DNA of 64,000 bases from Sphingobacterium athyrii (GCF_003071065.1 NZ_QCXX01000003.1:388687-452686), one strand, 5' to 3'. Counted from the stretch's first letter, positions 25,343-33,489 are shown. Numbers and translations are program-made. Notes: generated from the letters alone by a model not told the origin.

Positions 25343-25694
25343 TGGAAATAGGGCTACGGATTGTCGTTGGGCATAGCATGAGCATGCCGAGGACAATACC
25401 TAATGGTACCATGATTCTCCTGTCAGCTGGATACCTCTCTGTCTATAGCTGCACAATGCCTGCTTCTAAAGACAGCCCTTAAGAAAAAAGTTAATAATCT
25501 ACATTTAACGTTTGTGCAATTGTTTTGTTTTAAATAATTGTATTATAATAATTTGACCAAGGTTATTTGATCTATTACATAGGGTAAGAAACCGATATAA
25601 CGGCACATAGATTCTTCCGATATCCGGGTACGTGGCCTTCGTCAGGTGGATACGGTTCATTCTCATTTTACATACTGCTACGCTACTGGTTACT

Positions 25695-25793
25695 GTAGCT
25701 CTTTGGTAGCTTTTTAGTAGCTCTTTAGTACCTTTTTGGTAGGGTATTGGTACCTTTTCAGTACACTCCCGGTACACTCCCCGTACCTTTGCC
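25695..25793. repeat. Nine tandem 11-bp repeats with exact phase
   Basis: GTA occurs at 25695, 25706, 25717, 25728, 25739, 25750, 25761, 25772 and 25783, exactly 11 bases apart. The units read, for example, GTAGCTCTTTG, GTAGCTTTTTA, GTACCTTTTTG, GTACACTCCCG. The consensus is GTAsCTyTTTn, decaying towards the right-hand units. The period equals about one helical turn and the units contain T-runs, so the stretch might be bent DNA or a protein-binding array. The rest of the 25343-25940 spacer has no other recognised feature apart from the presumed promoter of the 25941 gene. Confidence 0.9.
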
Positions 25794-25940
25794 CTGTCTT
25801 TTGATGGACATATTGTGCCATATTCTGCCGTTCTCAGCCTTATGCTGTCTATTTAAGCCATGTTGGCCTTATCCGGCCATTTTGGACAGGGATCAGTTTG
25901 GTGCTCAGCATCTTTGTCATGTCATCAAAAACTTAATATC

Positions 25941-26696
25941 ATGGCAAAACAAGAAAGTTTAATCAAGTTTAGAGGCAAGGTCGGGGACCTTTCCTTTAGC
26001 AAACACCGCAACCGCGGTTACGAGGTCCGCATGAAAGGCGGCGTGGACAAAGCGAGAATCCTGAATGATCCCAATTTTCAGCGTACCCGGGAGAACATGT
26101 CCGAATTTGGTACCGCTGCGGGCACGGCCAAACTATTGCGGATCCAGCTGAACAACCTGCTGCGCACATTTGCAGACAATAGCCTTCGCAACAGGCTGAC
26201 TTCGCTGATCCACAAGATCCAAAAGTCGGATTCGTTGAATGCGCGTGGCGAGCGCATTTTTCTGGAGGAAAATAGTGCCATGCTCAAAGGGTTTGAGTTC
26301 AACCAGGCCAGTAGCCTAAAAATGCTGCTGGGTGAAAAACTGGACACGGCCTATGACCGTACCGCTGGCGAAGCGACACTGATCATTCCAGAATTCAATC
26401 CGCAGAAAGACGTCATGTTGCTGCCGGGGGCTACACATATGCTATTCACCCTGGCTGCCGCAGAGCTAAGTTCCGAGGAGGTTCCGCCACGTCCGGTCAT
26501 GGAAAAATCGGGATATATTCCGCTTATCGGCGTACATGCCGAGCAAACTATCCGGGTGCCGTTAGTGGTGGATCCAACAAAGGTCGTGTACATCATCGTG
26601 GGGATCTCGATGTATCAGGAGGTCAATGGGGAATTCTATCCGCTCAAGAACAATCCCTACAACGCGATGACTATTGTCGAGGTCGATATTCCATAG
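25941..26696 (+). CDS. Conserved Bacteroidota hypothetical protein, cassette gene 1
   Basis: The start is the ATG at 25941 (MAKQESLIKFRGKVGDLSFS); a longer frame upstream overlaps the spacer. This 251-residue protein begins with a short beta-rich stretch (IKFRGKVGDLSFSKHRNRGYEVRMKGGVD). A basic region with NFQRTRENMSEFG follows, then helices (LRTFADNSLRNRLTSLIHKIQ) and a beta-rich C-terminal half. I recognise the 'DPxFQRTRENxxEFG' motif as common to many uncharacterised Bacteroidota proteins that precede DUF5675 genes. There is no signal peptide. Function is unknown; a structural or phage-like role is conceivable but not shown. Confidence 0.6.
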   Translation: MAKQESLIKFRGKVGDLSFSKHRNRGYEVRMKGGVDKARILNDPNFQRTRENMSEFGTAAGTAKLLRIQLNNLLRTFADNSLRNRLTSLIHKIQKSDSLNARGERIFLEENSAMLKGFEFNQASSLKMLLGEKLDTAYDRTAGEATLIIPEFNPQKDVMLLPGATHMLFTLAAAELSSEEVPPRPVMEKSGYIPLIGVHAEQTIRVPLVVDPTKVVYIIVGISMYQEVNGEFYPLKNNPYNAMTIVEVDIP

Positions 26697-26703
26697 TAAA
26701 GCC

Positions 26704-27108
26704 ATGAGTAACAAACATACCCTTAAGCTCCTCCGGAAATATGGGGCTGAGGGAACAAATGGAACAATTACCTTCGAGGGCGAGCATATCTGCCACACGA
26801 TCGAGCTGCCGGATCGCAATAACATTAAGCGGATCAGCTGCATCCCGATCGGCCAGTACAAACTCGAGAAGATCCGCTACCAGCGACACGGGGAGCAGAT
26901 CGGTATCCCTCATGTGCTGAACCGTGAAGGGATCTTGATCCACGCGGCAAATAACGCTAAGGACGAACTGCTCGGCTGTATCGCTCCGGTCATCAGCCTG
27001 ACCGGCGAGGGGCAGGGCACTGAAAGTGGTAAGGCCCTGGCCAAGCTCAAAGCGCTGGTGTATTGCTTGTGGGATATGGGTGATGAAGTGTATTTGAGTA
27101 TTCGATAA
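26704..27108 (+). CDS. DUF5675-family protein, cassette gene 2
   Basis: This 134-residue protein matches the DUF5675 pattern: a beta-rich start, ICHTIELPDRNN, SCIPIGQYKLE, GILIHAANNAKDELLGCIAP and a C-terminal ALVYCLWDMGDEVYLSI. The family occurs in bacteria and phages, and its ILIHxxN...GCI core resembles small peptidase-like folds (a conserved His and Cys are present here), so a cell-wall activity has been suggested for such proteins; that is not proven. It starts 7 bases after cassette gene 1. Confidence 0.7.
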   Translation: MSNKHTLKLLRKYGAEGTNGTITFEGEHICHTIELPDRNNIKRISCIPIGQYKLEKIRYQRHGEQIGIPHVLNREGILIHAANNAKDELLGCIAPVISLTGEGQGTESGKALAKLKALVYCLWDMGDEVYLSIR

Positions 27109-27168
27109 ATAGAAGGGCGGGAATAATCATTGCTTTCTTTTGTGTCATCTTTTTAGTTCTCTGGCTAT

Positions 27169-27204
27169 ATGAATCAAACTCGCTGCGCTCAGACAGTGAT
27201 TCAT
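27169..27204. repeat. Palindromic repeat, copy 1
   Basis: ATGAATCA and TGATTCAT form an 8-bp stem around a loop whose core is AACTCGCTGCGCTCAGACA. A second, diverged copy lies at 27359. Together they look like a REP-like family in the gap between cassette genes 2 and 3. Confidence 0.65.
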
Positions 27205-27358
27205 ATCTACGCCAGATCCCGTCAAAGCTTGACAGTCAGAAAGCTATAATTTTTATTCCTTGCCCTTCGATGTTTATCGAAAGCTGTGTGGTGGTAAACG
27301 ACATGATGGTGGTCATTCGCTATATTCCTTGGTGCAATTTGTTTATTGCCCAATGGCT

Positions 27359-27399
27359 AAATGAATTCAAACTCACTATGTTCAGACAAGAATTCATTT
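27359..27399. repeat. Palindromic repeat, copy 2
   Basis: AAATGAATTC and GAATTCATTT pair around a loop that keeps the AACTC...TTCAGACA skeleton of copy 1 (27169). The gap 27109-27458 holds these two copies and a long frame without a usable start that shows no known protein; I see no gene in it. Confidence 0.65.
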
Positions 27400-27458
27400 T
27401 TAACGCCATTTGGCTTCATCAATTTGCAATCGGAATATCTTGCTTCTGACCGCACATC

Positions 27459-27707
27459 ATGTCTATTTCGCGTAACAAAATGAAAAAGATCTTTAACAAA
27501 ATAGGACAGGTGCTGCAGCTGGTGCTGGCGGCTCCTGTTAAACTACCGGGTAAGGTGGGGAATGTATTGCGGTATGTGGCTATTGGATTGGGAATATTGG
27601 AGACCGTATTGGATGATGACGAGCCACCGCCAGAAGTAAATAAGCCATCTGTCGATAGTCCCCCTGACTTTAGCGAAGAAAGGAGTGGTGCCGATGAAGC
27701 TGAATGA
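27459..27707 (+). CDS. Small cassette protein with one membrane helix, gene 3
   Basis: This 82-residue protein (an alternative start is the internal Met at base 27480) has a hydrophobic stretch about 18-46 (VLQLVLAAPVKLPGKVGNVLRYVAIGLGILETVL) and an acidic, proline-rich tail (DDDEPPPEVNKPS). It is probably a small membrane-associated protein with its tail in the cytoplasm or periplasm. Its 3' end overlaps the 27694 gene by 14 bases, which points to translational coupling. I do not recognise a family. Confidence 0.55.
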   Translation: MSISRNKMKKIFNKIGQVLQLVLAAPVKLPGKVGNVLRYVAIGLGILETVLDDDEPPPEVNKPSVDSPPDFSEERSGADEAE

Positions 27708-27864
27708 TCTCCGTATCTCCACTATCGGTGGAACAATCTGCTCCATCTGGGCGAGTATTTCCCTCGGTGATGTACTGCAGACTGTCCTTACGGCTGCTTT
27801 GGGTACACTGGTAAGTTTCGCGACAAGTAGGCTATTGGCCAAATTAGGTAAACGGAAAAAATGA
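27694..27864 (+). CDS. 56-residue membrane protein, holin-like size, gene 4
   Basis: ATG at 27694 to TGA at 27864 encodes MKLNDLRISTIGGTICSIWA and on to a basic end (KLGKRKK). The middle (about 10-48) is hydrophobic and could span the membrane once or twice; the basic tail fits the inside-positive rule. Size, charge pattern and the neighbouring DUF5675 gene recall holin-plus-lysis-enzyme pairs of phages, although this is inference only. The start overlaps the end of gene 3. A diverged, 5'-truncated copy lies at 29488. Confidence 0.6.
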   Translation: MKLNDLRISTIGGTICSIWASISLGDVLQTVLTAALGTLVSFATSRLLAKLGKRKK

Positions 27865-27871
27865 GTTGGTT

Positions 27872-27901
27872 AAAAAGGCGCACAGGGTCGTGCGCCTTTT
27901 T
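27872..27901 (+). terminator. Hairpin terminator of the cassette
   Basis: AAAAAGGCGCAC and GTGCGCCTTTTT pair around AGGGTC, followed by more T residues, which is a strong intrinsic terminator just after the last cassette gene. The same GGCGCAC/GTGCGCC stem recurs at 29635-29659 behind the truncated copy. Confidence 0.85.
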
Positions 27902-27945
27902 TTAAAAAATTGACTATCGACTACTGACTCTGATATAAAAGATCT

Positions 27946-28314
27946 TTAAACAGACAAATCAGTTGAAGACACAATTTTTTGCCTGTGAAATTCGCCCCAC
28001 TTACACATTGCTGTAATTAACTCTGATAGTGTCTTACTGTATTCCGTCAGTTCATACTCAACGGTGATCGGTTTCGTATCACAAACTCTTCGATTAATAA
28101 GACCGTTAATTTCCAGCTCTTGTAATTCTTTGGATAATATCCTGGGACTTATTCCAATCTCCTTGGATATTTGATTGAACTTCTTTTTACCATCAAAGAG
28201 TACAAAAAGTAAAATCAATTTCCATTTTCCGCCGACAACATCCAGTGTATCGCGAATTGATGTCAGGGCATGTTTACAGGTCTGTTCCTCCTTCACAATC
28301 TTCTCTTTTTTCAT
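27946..28314 (-). CDS. HxlR-family transcription regulator
   Basis: This 122-residue protein starts at the Met at 28314 (MKKEKIVKEEQTCKHALTSI); a 15-residue upstream extension looks non-coding. It shows the HxlR winged-helix pattern: a cysteine near the N-terminus (QTCKH), DTLDVVGGKWKLILLFVL, NQISKEIGISPRILSKELQELE, then YELTEYSKTLSELITAMCKWGEFH. It is divergent from the NmrA-type gene at 28514, so it probably senses electrophilic or oxidising compounds through the cysteine and represses that gene. The 200-bp spacer between them contains the operator region. Confidence 0.85.
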   Translation of the reverse strand: MKKEKIVKEEQTCKHALTSIRDTLDVVGGKWKLILLFVLFDGKKKFNQISKEIGISPRILSKELQELEINGLINRRVCDTKPITVEYELTEYSKTLSELITAMCKWGEFHRQKIVSSTDLSV

Positions 28315-28513
28315 TATTATATTTTTAATAGCTACTATCCTTTTTGTAATAGATAACAAAAGTATAGTATTTTTCTAATAGTTTTGCTAAAGAATATGAA
28401 CAATGATAATTATAATAGAAAATTAACAGAATTAGGCATTTGTTTAAGATAATGAGAGAAGAATTCGTGTAATGTATATTATAAACAGTTTAAACATTTT
28501 AAATCTATTTGTT

Positions 28514-29398
28514 ATGGCTAAAAGAGAGGCTAAAGTACTCATAATTGGAGCTTCCGGACGTGTGGGATCTCATGTTGTTAAGGAGCTGCGTAAGGATAGT
28601 ACGGGTGTGAGCGTAAGGCTTTCAACGACGCGAAACGATTTGTTGGAGAAATGGAAAACAGAAGGTAATGAGGCCGTAATACTAGATCTTGATAGGCCTG
28701 AAACTTTCTCAGCGGCATTAACTGGAGTGGATAGGGTATTTTTATTGACAGGTTATACCTCAGATATGCTTCGTCAAAGTAAAATGCTTGTTGATGCTGC
28801 AGAGGACGCAGGAGTAAGTCATATTGTGCACTTGGGGGTGTTTACTTCCCGTCGCGATCGTATACCACACTTTATCTGGCATGATCTTATCGAAACTTAT
28901 ATTGAAACTAGTGGAATTTCATGGACACACCTTCACCCGAATGTTATAAGTGACACTACACTGGTGGTTGACCCTCCCATCACTGAAGTAGGATCATTTT
29001 CGATTTTCTTTGGTGAGGCCAAACAAGGTTGGGTGTTCGCTTCGGATATTGCTGAAGTTGCGGCAGCTGTCTTGCGCGAAGGACCACAGAAACATGGGGG
29101 AGCTAACTATTTCTTAAGTACAGAAGTGTTGACTGGACCAGAAGTAGCAAACATTTTATCTAAAGCTACAGGAAAAGATATAAAATGTAATGTGCAAGGA
29201 CCAGAAGCTTTAAAAGCTTATATTGAACAGATCCCATCGGTACCAGTGAAAGCTTATATGGAAAGTGCACTCATTACCATGGAGCTGGCAAAAAGCGGTA
29301 AAATGGAAGCTCAGACAGTAGTTAAGGATGATGTAATGACGGTATTGGGACGCCCTGGGCTTACCATGGAACAATGGGCAAAACAAAATTTGATTTGA
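28514..29398 (+). CDS. NmrA-like NAD(P)-binding protein
   Basis: This 294-residue protein starts at the ATG at 28514 (MAKREAKVLIIGASGRVGSH); a longer frame begins at 28472. The GASGRVG nucleotide loop is near residue 10-16 and the family pattern of an atypical SDR (NmrA/YtfG type) continues with LTGYTSDMLRQSKMLVDAA and GVSHIVHLG. The usual Tyr-x3-Lys is not evident, as in other NmrA-type proteins that act as redox sensors or quinone reductases. It is divergent from and presumably controlled by the HxlR gene. Confidence 0.8.
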   Translation: MAKREAKVLIIGASGRVGSHVVKELRKDSTGVSVRLSTTRNDLLEKWKTEGNEAVILDLDRPETFSAALTGVDRVFLLTGYTSDMLRQSKMLVDAAEDAGVSHIVHLGVFTSRRDRIPHFIWHDLIETYIETSGISWTHLHPNVISDTTLVVDPPITEVGSFSIFFGEAKQGWVFASDIAEVAAAVLREGPQKHGGANYFLSTEVLTGPEVANILSKATGKDIKCNVQGPEALKAYIEQIPSVPVKAYMESALITMELAKSGKMEAQTVVKDDVMTVLGRPGLTMEQWAKQNLI

Positions 29399-29487
29399 CA
29401 TTAGTATAGATCAACTGAAATTGTATTGCTAAGAAAACAAAAGGGTTGAATTTTGATAACGATCAATAAAATCATCGCTTTTTGCAA

Positions 29488-29626
29488 TGGAACAATCTGC
29501 TCCATCTGGGCGAGTATTTCCCTCGGTGATGTACTGCGGACTGTCCTTACGGCTGCTTTGGGTACACTGGTAAGTTTTGCAACCAGTCGTTTACTGGGTC
29601 GTTATAGTAAGCGAAGACGTCCATAA
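29488..29626 (+). pseudogene. 5'-truncated copy of the 56-residue cassette gene
   Basis: From 29488 the frame encodes GTICSIWASISLGDVLRTVL and continues to TAA at 29626, matching gene 4 of the cassette from its residue 13 on. The first 90 bases (29488-29577) equal 27729-27818 except for one base. There is no ATG in frame at the 5' end, so it is probably not expressed, and the tail after the 90 bases has diverged (ends KRRRP). A GGCGCAC hairpin follows. The remaining spacer to 29781 has nothing further that I recognise. Confidence 0.75.
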
Positions 29627-29634
29627 TGGATGAC

Positions 29635-29659
29635 AAGGCGCACCCAAACGGTGCGCCTT
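29635..29659. terminator. Hairpin after the truncated copy
   Basis: AAGGCGCAC (29635-29643) and GTGCGCCTT (29651-29659) form a 9-bp stem with a 7-base loop. It repeats the stem of the 27872 terminator but lacks the T-tract, so it may be weak. Confidence 0.6.
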
Positions 29660-29781
29660 GCTCATTTAGATGAGGTCGGTGATGGATATATATAGGAATA
29701 TCACGAATCGTGATTAAGAATTGAAACCTTAATGAAGGAAGGCGTAGTAAAGACATTTAGCTAATGAATGAACTTATATAC

Positions 29782-30102
29782 TTATTTTAAAACGGCCTCC
29801 GTTTTGATTAAAAATTGATCAACAGCCTTCCTAATATCAATTCCAGATCTTTCCGCCAAGACAATCAGCCACCAAATGTTTTCACCAAGTTTATGTTCCA
29901 ATTCTGCTTCAGAACCGGCTTTCGGCCAACGTTGTTGTTGCGACATAACGTTTCTGCCCACTAAACCAGCATCCGTTAAATAAGCCAGCGCATCCTCTTC
30001 CACAGTCCATTCACTTCCATGGTGCAGCAATTCCAGTTCGCGATATTTTTCTCTAATTTCCATACTGCGGCGAATGATTTCATCAAAATTTTCTATACTC
30101 AT
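29782..30102 (-). CDS. MazG-like nucleotide pyrophosphohydrolase family protein
   Basis: This 106-residue all-helical protein has the segment ELEHKLGENIWWLIVLAERSGIDIRKAVDQFL, typical of the MazG-like/all-alpha NTP-PPase superfamily (E-x2-hydrophobic x W/D x4 and ...D..ka...). The acidic residues usually involved in metal binding are partly present (EAELEHKLGE). Such enzymes clear aberrant nucleotides or signal molecules, so a housecleaning role is likely. It is alone on its strand, with its promoter upstream of 30102. Confidence 0.65.
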   Translation of the reverse strand: MSIENFDEIIRRSMEIREKYRELELLHHGSEWTVEEDALAYLTDAGLVGRNVMSQQQRWPKAGSEAELEHKLGENIWWLIVLAERSGIDIRKAVDQFLIKTEAVLK

Positions 30103-30258
30103 ATCTTTACTATTGTTTAGTCCACATTGGATTTGTTTCTAATATAGTCATAATCCGTAGATAATTCTCACCGTTAGTTTTGAAACTAATTCAAAAAGTG
30201 TCAAACTTATTTTTTACTAAAAATATTAGTTTTATTGATTTGTTTTTACTATATTTAC

Positions 30259-31263
30259 ATGCAACAACCAATTATTGAATCTATGAGCGAGCCAGTTTAT
30301 ATAGATCTAGTTTCAGACTATGCTTTTAAGCGCATTTTTGGATCCGAACCCAATAAGGATTTATTGATTTCACTATTGAATGGGTTATTCCGTGGACGGA
30401 AATCTATTGTCGATTTATTGTACGAAAAGAATGAACATGTAGGAGATAGCGAGGAGATCGGTACCGTGATCTTTGACCTTATCTGTACTGCTGATAATGG
30501 TGAGAAGTTTGTGATTGAAGTACAACGTACTGCACAGATAAATTTGAAAAAGCGTATGCTTTACTACAGCAGTAAGTTGATTGCGGATCAGGCTCCCAAA
30601 GGAAAACGGCGAGCGTGGAATTATGCGATAACCGAAGTATACATTGTGGTACTCATGGATGGATTTACTTTTTCACAAGCAGAAGAATCCAGCGCTGTTA
30701 TTCACGATATCTGTTTGTGTAACAGGGAGACAGGTCGAGTTTTTTATGAAGAGTTGGGGTTTATTTACGTTCAATTGCGTAACTTTACAAAAGTAGAGGC
30801 AGAATTAGAAAATGATCTTGATCGTTGGCTTTATGTTTTACGTAATATGTCAAAACTGAACAAGATCCCGGTCTATCTGAAGAAGACTATATTTGAAAAA
30901 TTATTTAAAATAGCGGAATACGCAAAGTTGAATAAGGAGGAACGAGCAATGTATGATGTAAGTCTAAAACGTAAATGGGATGCTGAAGCTGTGCGCCAAT
31001 ATCAGGAGCAACAGCTTAGCGAGGCTATTCAGAAAGGCCTCGAAACAGGTATTGAACAAGGTATTGAACAAGGTATCGAACAAGGTCTTAAGAAAGGGAT
31101 TAAAGAAGGAATTGAGAGGGGTGCTGAGGCGAAAAGCTATGAGGTAGTGGAAAATTTGATTAATGAACTTAAGCTTACCGATGATATTATTGTGCGTGTT
31201 GCTGAGGTTTCGCTTGATTTTGTACAGAAAGTACGGGCTGATCTAGCCAGAGACAAAAAGTAA
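30259..31263 (+). CDS. PD-(D/E)XK nuclease family transposase (Rpn-like)
   Basis: This 334-residue protein starts at the ATG at 30259 (MQQPIIESMSEPVYIDL). It carries SDYAFKRIFGSEPNKDLLISLLN, then the nuclease core IFDLICTADNGEKFVIEVQRT (D...ExQ) and RMLYYSSKLI, all typical of the PDDEXK_2/Rpn family. Near the C-terminus the GIEQ unit occurs three times, followed by related GLKK, GIKE and GIER units (residues about 266-290), a common low-complexity feature of the family. These proteins are DNA-cutting factors related to recombination or toxin-like activity; they are not true transposases. The first 8 residues of a longer frame (from 30235) are not supported. Confidence 0.8.
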   Translation: MQQPIIESMSEPVYIDLVSDYAFKRIFGSEPNKDLLISLLNGLFRGRKSIVDLLYEKNEHVGDSEEIGTVIFDLICTADNGEKFVIEVQRTAQINLKKRMLYYSSKLIADQAPKGKRRAWNYAITEVYIVVLMDGFTFSQAEESSAVIHDICLCNRETGRVFYEELGFIYVQLRNFTKVEAELENDLDRWLYVLRNMSKLNKIPVYLKKTIFEKLFKIAEYAKLNKEERAMYDVSLKRKWDAEAVRQYQEQQLSEAIQKGLETGIEQGIEQGIEQGLKKGIKEGIERGAEAKSYEVVENLINELKLTDDIIVRVAEVSLDFVQKVRADLARDKK

Positions 31264-31337
31264 GTATTCCCAATATAGACGAAGACCCGATTTGTAGGCA
31301 ATTGTATCTTTTGGACCTACAGGAAGAACGCCTGAAA

Positions 31338-32150
31338 CTACGATAGGGGATCGGCCAAACGACTGGGAGCCAATCCAAATTGCTTTTTGAAAGCAAATGA
31401 AAAATGGGAGAGATTTTCAAATCCTACCTCATAACAGACTTCCAAGGGCTTTTTTTTCTTTTCTGTAAGCTGATAATAGGCAAGTTCCAAACGTTTACGG
31501 GTTAACCAACGTTGTGGAGTCATGGTGAAAGCCTTTTTAAAGTCCCGCTTAAAGGTTGTAAGACTTCTGCCTGTGAGGTAACCAAATTTTTCCAGTGGAA
31601 GATTGAACATAAAATTCTTTTCCATATAATCGACAAGGTTGATTTTTCCGGGCTCCTCAAAATTAGCAAGCACATGATCGATCTCTTGGTTCAGCGTTCG
31701 GAGAATACTGATGGCTTCGGTAATTTTAATGGAAGCAATATCCACAGGGATATCCTTCATATCGAAATATGGGATAAGCGATGCCAGGCAACTTTCCAGG
31801 AGCGGGTGATTATTGAAACAAAAAATCTTCGGTGAATTTTTGGGTTGGGGATTTATATTCTTGCCTGCATAGAAATTCTTTAAAGTCTCTAATGATAGAT
31901 GCATGACAACAGTTTTATGAGGCTCACCGTCTTTAGGATAATTAATAATAGTCGCCAACTGATTTCTGGGAATTAGAAAAATATCCCCTTTTCCAAATAT
32001 ATAGGTAGCATCAGCCTGTACAATCTTGGTTTCTCCGGAAAGAAACCAGACCAGCATATGCTGGTCAAACATAATATCTGATTTGAAAAACTTGTCTTCG
32101 TAGCTTGAAAGCTTTATATCTTCGGTAATGTATCGGGCTTGGTATTCCAT
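31338..32150 (-). CDS. AraC-family transcription regulator
   Basis: This 270-residue protein has an N-terminal cupin-like sensing part (about 1-130, ATYIFGKGDIFLIPRNQLATI) and a C-terminal double HTH (about 165-270, LEKFGYLTGRSLTTFKRDFKKAF and PLEVCYEVGFENLSHFSFAFKKQFG). It lies downstream of the SDR gene at 32275 on the same strand with a 124-base gap, and a 12-bp direct repeat upstream of that SDR gene (33327) is a plausible AraC site. It probably activates the SDR gene in response to a small molecule. Confidence 0.85.
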   Translation of the reverse strand: MEYQARYITEDIKLSSYEDKFFKSDIMFDQHMLVWFLSGETKIVQADATYIFGKGDIFLIPRNQLATIINYPKDGEPHKTVVMHLSLETLKNFYAGKNINPQPKNSPKIFCFNNHPLLESCLASLIPYFDMKDIPVDIASIKITEAISILRTLNQEIDHVLANFEEPGKINLVDYMEKNFMFNLPLEKFGYLTGRSLTTFKRDFKKAFTMTPQRWLTRKRLELAYYQLTEKKKKPLEVCYEVGFENLSHFSFAFKKQFGLAPSRLADPLS

Positions 32151-32274
32151 GATTTTTGCTTTTTTATGAAGGAAATTAATAACTTAAAGATAAGAAATAA
32201 TAGCATTTACTTTGTTTAAAAGTTCATTGCGAAATTGGGGCAAAATGCAAATCCTGCCCCAGTAGTAAGCTGAT

Positions 32275-33267
32275 TTACGGATTGAAGCGAATACCCGTCA
32301 TCTCTTCTGTCAGTTTCCATAGTTTCTTCGCATTGGTTTCATCAAGTGAATAAGGATGTACGCCTTTTTGGTCGGTCATATCTGATGATAGTACTGCAAT
32401 GTCCCCATCCTCACAATAGACTCCTCCAATATGCTCCAGTAAAGGGCTTGTAGCACACCATACTGTTGTAGCTGCTCCTTGTGGGATCGTTTTTAATAAT
32501 GCCGCTACCTCAGGCAACATGTTGCCATTTACATCCACAAAACCCATTTTTTGAAATAGTTCCAGGGGAGCTTCTCTGCCTAATTCAGTTCCACCAATAG
32601 AACCTGGATGAACGGCATAGCTTCTGATATTGGAAGATTGTCCCCGCACATCCAGTTCCATTGAAAAAAGATTGACAGCGGTCTTGGATTGTCCGTACCC
32701 CTGTAACGTTTCATATGCTCTGTGGAGGAAATGGGGATCATCAAAATTAAAAGGCGCAAAATGATGACCGTGGGAAGAAACATTGATCACGCGTGCTCCA
32801 TTGGCTTTTTTTAGTGACGGCCATAATCTGGCACTGAGCTGGAATAGGGCTAAATAGTTGGTCGCCAGTTGGGATTCTATACCCCGTGCATCTCTGCGAA
32901 GTGGTACCCACATAATACCTGCATTGTTGATCAGTAAATGTAAGGGCCTTCCTGAGGCTATAAAATTTTCCGCGAAAGCATCAATAGATGTGGGAGACAT
33001 TAAATCAATTGCGACAATTTCGACATTTCTAATTCCTTCCAGATTCTTCCTTGCCTTTTCAATATCGCGTGCAGGTATGACTACTGTAGCTCCGGCTGCG
33101 GCGAGAACTTTTGTGGTTTCTAACCCAATTCCTGTGTTGCCACCAGTGACAATAGCGATTTTTCCGGTAAGATCGATGTTTTGAATGACATCATCAGCTG
33201 TTGATTTTGCATTGAAGCCCGAACCGATAGGCTGTTGTTGAACTCCCTGATAATTATTCTTTTCCAT
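32275..33267 (-). CDS. Short-chain dehydrogenase/reductase
   Basis: This 330-residue protein has the SDR core with IVTGGNTGIGLETTKVLAAAGA (TGxxxGIG, about residues 40-47), the NNAG strand (LLINNAGIM), catalytic Ser in VINVSSHGH and Tyr-x3-Lys in GYGQSK. The PG motif (VHPGSIGG) follows. It is longer than classical SDRs at both ends, resembling light-dependent protochlorophyllide or retinol-dehydrogenase-like SDRs. An N-terminal 30-residue polar extension is unassigned. Substrate unknown; an AraC gene follows it. Confidence 0.85.
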   Translation of the reverse strand: MEKNNYQGVQQQPIGSGFNAKSTADDVIQNIDLTGKIAIVTGGNTGIGLETTKVLAAAGATVVIPARDIEKARKNLEGIRNVEIVAIDLMSPTSIDAFAENFIASGRPLHLLINNAGIMWVPLRRDARGIESQLATNYLALFQLSARLWPSLKKANGARVINVSSHGHHFAPFNFDDPHFLHRAYETLQGYGQSKTAVNLFSMELDVRGQSSNIRSYAVHPGSIGGTELGREAPLELFQKMGFVDVNGNMLPEVAALLKTIPQGAATTVWCATSPLLEHIGGVYCEDGDIAVLSSDMTDQKGVHPYSLDETNAKKLWKLTEEMTGIRFNP

Positions 33268-33326
33268 TTTGAATACGTTTAATTGTTATTACTGAGACAA
33301 AATTAGGACGGATTAACATGCGCCGT

Positions 33327-33361
33327 TTTGTTCAAAAGTCCTAATTAGCTTTGTTCAAAAG
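33327..33361. promoter_or_regulatory. Direct repeat, likely AraC-type operator
   Basis: TTTGTTCAAAAG occurs at 33327-33338 and again at 33350-33361, 23 bases apart (about two helical turns, same face). It lies 60-95 bases upstream of the SDR gene start at 33267 and 130-160 bases upstream of the divergent SDR gene at 33490. Paired direct repeats at this spacing are typical of AraC-family binding sites. On the minus strand a TAATTTTG element (TAnnTTTG type) lies at about 33299-33306, between the repeats and the gene. Confidence 0.5.
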
Positions 33362-33489
33362 GGCAGGTGATTTTATAACAATACCAGTAGTTCGTTTTTC
33401 TTTGTTTTGGTTAGGATAATCCTCATTCTGGCAACGTAAGGTATAGCTATTTAGGAGCAACTTTGCATTAAGATTAATACAATTAACAA

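Noticed and set aside
25695..25793. CRISPR array
   Set aside because: Units are 11 bp and directly adjacent with no spacers, and no cas gene is in the window.
27109..27458. Gene in the long open frame
   Set aside because: The frame lacks a start until late and its content coincides with palindromic repeats.
30259..31263. True transposase
   Set aside because: The core is a PD-(D/E)XK nuclease of Rpn type; no terminal repeats were found around it.
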